From Microplitis mediator (Eukaryota; Arthropoda; Insecta; Hymenoptera; Braconidae), in NCBI RefSeq assembly GCF_029852145.1, contig NC_079977.1, forward strand, positions 11,714,640-11,778,639: a stretch of DNA of 64,000 nucleotides, given 5' to 3'. Positions 56,347-64,000 of this stretch are shown one piece after another (position 1 is the first letter of the stretch; every line of letters starts with the position of its first letter). Under the pieces are notes generated by a model. That model ran no database searches and was not told the origin of the DNA. It saw only the letters and a program-made list of their open reading frames with translations. Position numbers and translations under genes: made by a program.

Positions 56347-58212
56347 TAGTGTCGCAACTTTTGCCCGTTTAAAAAGTCCTAGAGAAAAAATTGAAAATCG
56401 TAAAATTTAAAAATTCGAAAGTCATGATTTCAAATAACGAGGCAGCTAATTTCACGATTCAGAATATTTATTTAGAATCCTGCATAGAGAAACAAAGACA
56501 TAGTTATGATTGAAGCTAGCAAAAAAACCCGTCTGAAAAAATCAGAGTTATTCAAATAATGAATTCAAATGATTAAATAATACAGAACGATTCGATGAAA
56601 AAAATTAATTCACAACGAAAATTAACTGTCAATCTGACATACTGAACGTAAGAGGAAATGAAATATGTGTCAATTAAATAATAATGATCCCACACACTTT
56701 CCCACACATTATCCCACACATTTTCCCACACATTTTCCTACACGATTTCCCACACATTCAGCCACACATTATACCACACACTTTCGCACAAATTACCCCA
56801 CACATTTTCCCACACATTTAGCCACACAATCAGACACACATTATCCCACACATTTTCCCACACATTAAGCCACACATTATCCCACACATTTTTCCACACA
56901 TTTTCCCACACATTTTCCCACACATTCAGTCACAGATTCAGTCACAGATTATCCCACACATTTTCTCAAACATTATCCCACATACTTTCCCACACATTCA
57001 GCCACACATTATCCCACACAGTAAGCCATACATTGTCCCACACATTATCCCACACATTCAGCCACACATTATCCCACACACTTTCGCACAAATTATCCCA
57101 CACATTCACCCACACAATCAGACACACATTATCCCACACATTTTTCCACACATTTAGCCACACAATCAGACACACATTATCCCACACATTTTTCCACGCA
57201 TTTTCCCACACATTCAGTCACAGATTATCCCACGCATTTTCTCAAACATTATCCCACACATTAAGCCATACATTGTCCCACACATTATCCCACACATTCA
57301 GCCACACATTATCCCACACACTTTCGCACAAATTATCCCACACATTTACCCACACAATCAGACACACATTATCCCACACATTTTCCCACACATTATCCCA
57401 CACACTTTACCGCAAATTATCCCACACATTCTCCTATACATTTAGCCACACAATCAGACACACATTATCCCACACATTGTTCCACGCATTTTCCCACACA
57501 TTAAGCCACACATTATCCCACACATTCTCCCATACATTTAGCCACCCAATCAGACACACATTATCCCACACATTTTTCCACGCATTTTCCCACACATTTA
57601 GCCACACATTTTCCCACACATTCAGTCACAGATTATCCCACACATTATCTCAAACATTATCCCACACACTTTCCCACACATTCAGACACACATTATCCCA
57701 CACACTTTCCCACACATTTAGCCACACAATCAGACACACATTATCCCACACTAAATGTGTGGGATAATTTGTGCGAAAGTGTGTGGGATAATGTGTGGCT
57801 GAATGTGTGGGAAATCGTGTGGGAAAATGTGTGGGAAAATGTGTGGGATAATGTGTGGGAAAGTGTGTGGGATCATTATTATTGAATTGACACATATTTC
57901 ATTTCCTCTTACGTTCAGTATGTCAGATTGACAGTTAATTTTCGTTGTGAATTAATTTTTGTTATCGAATCGTTCTGTTTTATTTAATCATTTGAATTCA
58001 TTATTTGAATAACTCTGATTTTTTCAGACGGGTTTTTTTGCTAGCTTCAATCATAACTATGTCTTTGTTTTTCTATGCAGGATTCTAAATAAATATTCTG
58101 AATCGTGAAATTAGCTGCCTCGTTATTTGAAATCACGACTTTCGAATTTTTAAATTTTACGATTTTCAATTTTTTCCCTAGGACTTTTTAAACGGGCAAA
58201 TTTGCGACACTA
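56347..58212. mobile_element. hAT-like foldback element with minisatellite core
   Basis: 1866 bp. Ends TAGTGTCGCAA / TTGCGACACTA with an 8-bp duplication GTAATAAG (56339-56346 and 58213-58220); TAGTG ends plus 8 bp fit hAT. The arms are about 460 bp (56347-56806 and 57755-58212) and nearly identical. Each ends in about 120 bp of a 12-bp minisatellite that fills the centre. No transposase. It resembles fold-back elements with repetitive cores such as Drosophila FB and Galileo in form, not necessarily in kinship. Confidence 0.85.
56690..57875. repeat. 12-bp minisatellite (CCCACACATTNT), inverted at its right end
   Basis: About 88 units of consensus CCCACACATTTT with variants (CAGCCACACATT, CTTTCGCACAAA, CAGACACACATT). 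Higher-order blocks repeat at about 240 bp (57049 versus 57289). Because the unit is a multiple of three, long frames stay open on both strands: the plus strand encodes (SHTL/SHTF)n and the minus strand (NVWE/NVWD)n. Orientation flips near 57753, where the right foldback arm begins. Confidence 0.9.
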
Positions 58213-58220
58213 GTAATAAG

Positions 58221-60292
58221 TAATAAAAATAGTATTTAAGTTCAAATTTGAATGGTTACGCGGGCATTTCGTTGCCACGCCGGTGCTGAGACAGCGTTTG
58301 CTCGCGCATGCGCGCAGCGTGAATGAGAGCACGTGTGTGCTAAAATTTTAATTTCTAATTTAAAAATAATTGCGTTTTATATTCATTATTTATAAGGGAA
58401 CATTTATGATTCGGCGTTATTCGGGGGACATAATGTGTGGTCACATTATGCCCCAATTATTGTTTTTATTTTATTTCGATCAAATTTCATCTCCAGGTAT
58501 TGAGGAGATGAGAAATATTGACCGCAGAGGAAGGGAAAAATCATTATTTTCTCCTGCAATATCGACGCTGATGACATGTGTTAAATAATTATCATCTAAT
58601 TATATATATGTTTTACAATTATTATTTTGGTATAAATAAATACTATTTAAATGTATTCAATTTATTATGTATCATTCAGGTGGGGTAAAAATATTATTGT
58701 AATTTATTTAATTGATTAAAAGGCCCAGAGCTAGATAACAATGATAATAATAATTGAGGGCGATTGTTGCGCCACGTGGGTGGCCAACAAGTGGCCGGCC
58801 CATAAAGTACTCAGAAAGGTACGGAAAGTGCAATTGAGCAGACGCAGTCTTTACGTTGTCGATACGTCTCTAATTTTCTTAATTAAGTTCCTTATTATTT
58901 GTGGTCAAACTAATAAAAAGTTTATTTATTAAATTCACTGGGTACGTGGTTATTAGGCTTTTTGGAAGTTGAAGCAGTAATCAGTAAGTACTTCGATTTC
59001 TCTCCATGCATTGTTACCTGTAACTTCCCCGGGAATCGTTGGCATTCGCGACGCGAATAATTCGGCTGATTTTATATTTCACTACCCCTGAATGATACAT
59101 TTTCATATACAAAAAGAATTGGGGATGATAAAATAATTGTATTTTATTTAAATTATAATTTATTCCATTCAGAAACTGCGCGCTTACAGTAGTTTGCTGT
59201 ACAGGTACATGTATAGATATATATATCGATACACATATCGATACTTGTTGCTATAGCTATACGCCGGCTCTGGAGAAAATTCCTGAGCCGACGACGTAAT
59301 AGTTCAGAGGAAAAATTCCTGAACATAATAATAATTATAAAGCGGAATTATTATTATTATTTATCTTATTATTTACAATAGTTTTTATTATTATTGAAAT
59401 AATTATACCCGAGATATTATTATTTATTTTTTTTCTTTCTTTCTTTTCTGCGTAAAGTTAAATTGTTATTATTATCTACCCCAGTGGACAAGTAATTTAT
59501 ATTATATTTTTAATTATAAATAATTATTGAAAGAGGGATAATTATCTATTCAAAAGAATTTATGTTAATTTTGGAAATTTAATGAATGAGAGTGAGAGTA
59601 CACCGTATCTTTCTCCCCCTGTAAGGTGTAAAGGGGTAACCCAAGGTTTAAAGTTGTGATTATTTTTTTATTGACATTAATTAATCTTGATGAATTGTTT
59701 ATTTTGTTTAAGTGAATTATTATAATATATTTATATTATTGATTCAAATATTGGATTTAAAATTGGAATTTTCTTTGGATTATATAGATTCTACCCCCAG
59801 GGGTTTATTAACGATTATAATTTATATTATAAGTGAAATATTGTATCGAAGATTCTTGATAATTTTTTATAAATAATTAGATCCAACAATTTTCGGGGAA
59901 ATACTTGGTATTTATTTTCCTGGGTCTTTTTCTGCTATATTTAATTTATTTTATTATTTTATATATATATATATTTAACTGTGCTTATTATTTTCTTTTC
60001 CTGATTATTTCTTTTTTATTATTTCAATCGATTTATCCGCCTTGTTACTGGCTACTTGCTCAGATCTTCCCTCGCAAATTTCCCCCTGATAAACTATTTT
60101 TGTCCGTTTTGTGTAAACGGTCTGGCGCCTATGTGCGCTAATCCAGCCTGTGGAGCTGGTCCAGGCACACCCTTATTTTTTTATTTGCAATTTAATAACA
60201 CTATTATTTATTTAAAAATTTAAAATTTAATTGAAGTGACATTTATCAACATTTTATTTTTCCGGACTTTCGAAATTATAATTTTTTTTGTT
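58221..60292. other. AT-rich stretch between foldback and integrase
   Basis: Contains a CATAATGTG/CACATTATG hairpin near 58431-58452, the LTR-like block 58668-59099 and (TA)n near 59950-59970. A GC-richer segment lies at 60040-60170. No gene was recognised; part may be the integrase element's downstream region. Confidence 0.4.
58668..59099 (+). repeat. possible short LTR (432 bp)
   Basis: Ends TGTATCATTCAGG and CCTGAATGATACA form a perfect 13-bp terminal inverted repeat with TG...CA. Inside are CATAAAGTACTCAG and AATAAAAAG (near 58911), plausible promoter and polyadenylation signals. The flanks (ATTA/TTTT) do not match, so insertion could not be verified. Confidence 0.4.
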
Positions 60293-63200
60293 TTACGCGT
60301 GGGTGACCGCATACAGTACTGGGGTTGTTCGCGTCTCCGTCGCGAATTTAAAAACAGTATTTGTTATACCGTTATAGAGCTCACTACCGAGATTACCTTT
60401 ATCGGTGATCTCTATGACTTCGAAGGGACCCGCGTAATAGTTGTCTAGTTTGTTCTTTCTCGCTTCATTAAGTGAGTAGATAAAATCACCAACTTTGAAA
60501 TTTAAGGGGTGTAGGGACTTATCGTATCTTTGCTTTGAGTCGACCTTGGCCTTGACCAAGTTGTTGCGGGCAATATCTCGTGAGATACTTAATCCGTTAA
60601 TTAAGTCCACAAAATATTCTGGGTAAGTATCGATCTTTCCATTATCGGGGAATTCTGTTGGGGCACGAGCTCTCTTACCGAAGAGTAGCTCGTAAAGTGT
60701 GAATTTTGTACCTACATGAACTGAGGTGTTGTAATTGAACATTGCCATTGGCACGTATACGTCCCAGTCGTGGAATGAGTCAATGAAAACTCGGAGATAC
60801 TCCACGAGAGACTGATGGCTTCTTTCTAAAGAACCGTAAGACTGAGGATAGTATCCTGATGTCGTTACTCTACGAATTTTCATGATGCTTGTCAACTTTG
60901 CTAGCAGTTTGCTCGTAAACGAGGTACCACGGTCTGATAGTATGACTCGGGGGCACCCGTAGAGAGATATATAGTTTTGTACTAAAGCTTCTGCGATAGT
61001 TTGGTCCCGTATATCGGATAGGGCTACTGCTGCGCAGTGCTTCGTGAAATTGTCTTGTATCGTTAAGATGTGTATGTTACCATTCGGTGTCATAGGTAAA
61101 GGGCCTACGGTGTCGATCGAGATCTTGTCAAACGGGTCAAATAGCGTGTCAGTGATGACCATAGGCTGACGCGTTTTGATACGTGATAGTTTCTGCTTTT
61201 GACAAACAGCACATCTTTTTATGAACTGATAGATTTGTTCTTTCATTCCGGGCCAGTAAAATTTTTCGCGGATGCACCAGTAAGTTTTGAGAACACCCTT
61301 GTGACCTCCAACTAGACTTGTTGACGTGTTTTTCTTTAATTATATCCAGTCGAGTTCTCTCTGGTGGTACTAAAATTTCGCCCTCACAGAGAGTAACATG
61401 AACTGGACAATCGCTAAGTTCTCCTAATAGTAGGGGGCGGATGTTTATGTCACCGTACCCATCACCATTTTCGGCCATTCGTAGCAAATGAATATCATAT
61501 TTGGCTAACGCGGAAGCTCTGAAAGGCAAAAAAAAGTCTTTCGTTCTCGATCTTTTCACGGATGAATTTTTCGACAAAAATAGAAAATACGAAGTTTTTA
61601 CCAATTTTTGTAACCAGGACGTCACCTTCGTCTGTGTTGTAATAATAATTAAATAAAGACATGCCAGGACTGGTTGGTGGTTGGGATGTTTGAAAAATAC
61701 GCATATTTAAAAATATAACAATATTTTTATTTGTCACAGCACAAAATATCACTGGGTTGCAAATTAAATAGTTTATTTAATTTATAAATACTGTTAAATG
61801 TCTGAGCTCATGAATACGTGAATAATTGAATACAAATTATTGAGTTGAGCTCGAGTAAATAATGAATTAAAAATTATCAAATTGAGTTTAATTGAACACT
61901 GAGTTGAATGCAAAAATGTCATGATAATAACTAACATGATGTCAGAGGTTACTGAGCGAAGTGAATTATTGAACACGTAATTACTATTTTTAATAGCACT
62001 GAATACATAAATAATTTTGTTATTGAGTTTTAATAGTAATGATCACATAATTGAATTGAATTTAATGAGCTCATGATAAATTACACTGATTTTAATTTAT
62101 CTGTTGAACACGTGGTAGCATGATAGCAGAGGCTACTGAGCGAAAAATAACTTTTAGTTTAATTAAAAAATTGAGCATAATATTAATCAAATAAATAACA
62201 AAACTGAGTCTTTTGGTTTGATGAACACTTGAATTAATTTATAAGGTAGAAATTAAGCACCTGTACGATTCTCCGGCGAAAATAACCTCCTCAGGAACAG
62301 GTTGTAGAACACTGGATTTCTTGACGTTGTTTATTATTTATTTTATGAGCTCTGGAGCTCGCAATTATAAAAATAATTATATTTTTCTATAAAGTTATGA
62401 ACCCTTAATGTAATTAATTGATTACTTTTAATTATTTACTCGAGATGAGCGCAATTTGAATAGATTATATAAAACACGTGGTGTCACTTGAAATTATATA
62501 AAACGAATAGATAATGGCGTCGGTCTTCCTGCCACGAGGCAGAAAAAATCCATGCGCATGCGTCACACAGCGCAAGTCAAGTTTGAATAGATAGACACTA
62601 GGCCCCAGTAGGTGCTGCCTCTATTTGCCGGAAGTTCAACTACATTCAAATTTGAATGTAGTTGTGATTACGCAACAGTCTGGTTTAGCAGCCTTTAGAT
62701 TCTCTGGGCTGATGAATTTCAAGTCCCTCAGCAGCTTTGCCACTGTAGTCGCTATTTCACAGTCGATGGTGAGAAAATGTGCTATGTGGTCTCGGGTATA
62801 AGTGAGGCCATCGCGACTGCATGAGAGTTTTATGGCCCATTCGGGATTGTCGTTTAGCCGAACTTTTCGAGGACTTGGGAGTGGTAACGACTTGTTTTCC
62901 AGAAGGTCATCCGGGTCGATTATCGCAACGCCCGCTTTATGAGGTGTTGTGTGGACCTGAGTGGCTGGTATTACTGTGTTTATTATATTGATCCTTCGAT
63001 CGTCACTTGGCTCAGTACGGCCTGATGGGCATGATCTGTTGTCGGCGATGACAGTGACTGACTCAGGTGTCCGAGTTGTTATTGTGGTTTGCTAAGAATC
63101 AGAAAAAGGATCGTTTTGGGCCAGTATGGTGTTACTTGTGTTTTCAGGTTCAGCAAACGTAACCCTTTTTCTACTGATACTTGACTTTTGGTTAACCTCT

Positions 63201-64000
63201 TTGACGGGGTTCGATCGGGTGACTTAGGTGTTTCGAAAACTCTGCTGGAGCTGGCACCTGGACTATCATCTAAATTTAGAGTGGGACAACCCGATACACG
63301 TTGACGCATTTGAGACAGGATGGTCTCGTCTGCAATTGGCCGGAACGGCGTCGACCCTTGATGATTGTTAGTATCGATGAGTTTTTTTGTTAACGGGTCC
63401 CACTTTAATCCTTGGGTGTTGAAGTTCTCTAGCATAGATCTCAACAATGTTGGTGTTTCCGGTGCTAGACGAATTTCTTGGTCTCTTGAGGATAGGGATA
63501 AGGCAGCTGTGTCTGTTGGTGTGCTGGCTTTATCTGCCTCCAGCTGTTTTATATTTTCTTCTGTTTCACTTATGGCGCTGGAGCTATCTGTTTCTTCTGC
63601 AACTTCCTCTGCAACGAATTCTTCTATTGTTTCCTCATCCTCTTCCTCGTTATCGTCCGGGTGTTCTTGCTCGCAGTCTTCTCTGGTCGTATTTTGAAAC
63701 ATGTTTAATAATCGTTCGACCTCTATAATTGTTTCATCGTTCAGTGGCAACTTGGAAAAGGGATGGTATTTCCTCGGATCAGGTTCCGTCACAACTGGAT
63801 CGTTCTCCAACTTTTCTGATTTTTTGCTACACCATTGATCAAATTTCTGAATAGATTTCCTGAGACTGGTTCTCGGTGAGTCTTCTTCAGGAATATCTTC
63901 GTCAGAAAAGAGGTCTTCTTCATCCCTTCTCCCGAAGTTCTTTCGAAGTATTCATTTTCTCCCTCATTAGCGTTATTTCCTTCGTCACTTTCGGCACTTG
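60293..64000 (-). pseudogene. Gypsy/errantivirus-type integrase polyprotein, runs off window end
   Basis: On the minus strand from 64000: an acidic Glu/Asp/Ser-rich region (63840-63500), a Pro/Ser-rich segment, then NPEWAIKLSCSRDGLTYTRD near 62850. A solo LTR (61635-62677) interrupts; after it the frame resumes with VTKIGKNFVFSIF and GEILVPPERTRLDII. The integrase has a GGHKG...CAVC zinc motif near 61310-61210 and DDE residues Asp (FDKISIDTVGPLP), Asp (ILSDRGTSF) and Glu (GSLERSHQSLVEYL), with 35 residues between the last two. It ends at the stop at 60293. Frameshifts occur near 63930, 63160 and 61315, with an in-frame stop near 63085. No protease, RT or RNase H motif was found between the acidic region and the integrase, although the join reads continuously after removing the LTR. 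The final 317 codons are intact. Confidence 0.75.
61635..62677. repeat. solo LTR, family A copy 2
   Basis: 1043 bp, TGTTGTAATAATAA...TTACGCAACA, flanked by GTCTG on both sides (61630-61634 and 62678-62682). It is colinear with 37635-38670. The perfect 28-bp palindrome is conserved at 62637-62664. Removing it and one GTCTG rejoins the integrase polyprotein frame. Confidence 0.9.

Noticed and set aside
57033..57767. 244-codon open frame of SHTL/SHTF repeats as a repeat protein gene
   Set aside because: It is produced by a 12-bp satellite that is open on both strands, lies between foldback arms, and has no promoter, non-repeat domain or splice signals.
63365..63728. Plus-strand Ser-rich and Leu-rich frames
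   Set aside because: Antisense of the acidic Glu/Asp region of the integrase polyprotein, where GAA/GAG codons read as TTC/CTC on the other strand.

Overview
The window is AT-rich eukaryotic DNA from an animal, almost certainly an arthropod and probably an insect. Supporting signs are one multi-exon gene with GT-AG introns (a BEN-domain gene), an R1-like LINE, errantivirus-like integrase and envelope remnants, a Helitron, CACTA and ISL2EU/IS5-type transposons, and a very high density of palindromic (foldback) elements. A hymenopteran host is a guess from the repeat mix and is not proven. No bacterial or phage features were seen, nor any tRNA, rRNA or CRISPR array.

Layout. 1-5.3 kb: a foldback repeat, then a CACTA-type transposase remnant (minus strand) split by an LTR retrotransposon that has both LTRs, a PPT and a PBS but no coding capacity (1158-4318). 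5.4-9.4 kb: three MITE-like palindromes, a tandem duplication and two weak exon-like stretches. 9.5-11.2 kb: an ISL2EU-type deletion derivative with an inverted internal segment. 12.4-17.2 kb: a Helitron Rep/helicase pseudogene cut by a solo LTR, abutting another CACTA piece. 18-21 kb: two palindromic elements and a third CACTA remnant. 21.4-25.8 kb: a GC-richer noncoding block with a heat-shock-element/TATA promoter-like cluster and a CACGTG minisatellite, interrupted by a foldback.

26.5-35 kb: a Tc1/mariner-style foldback (TA target site) swollen by nested insertions, including two solo LTRs and a second foldback. 35.4-36.7 kb: the BEN-domain gene, the best host-gene candidate. 37.4-40.5 kb: a 5'-truncated R1-like LINE with a solo LTR in its 3' UTR. 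41.6-45.6 kb: a foldback holding a solo LTR in one arm and a CAC...GTG element in the other, followed by an LTR with an adjoining polypurine tract. 47.6-53.2 kb: a near-complete ISL2EU-type transposon, broken by frameshifts and by a Tc1-type foldback. 53.3-64 kb: an LTR-like block, an envelope-like pseudogene, a hAT-like foldback with a 12-bp minisatellite core, and an integrase polyprotein pseudogene that carries a second copy of the solo LTR found in the LINE and runs off the window end.

The window is therefore mostly nested transposable elements. Several insertions can be ordered in time because target-site duplications restore the interrupted host element exactly. Almost every element gene is dead by stop, frameshift or insertion. 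Boundaries marked by matching target-site duplications are the firmest calls; exon edges and family names rest on reading alone.
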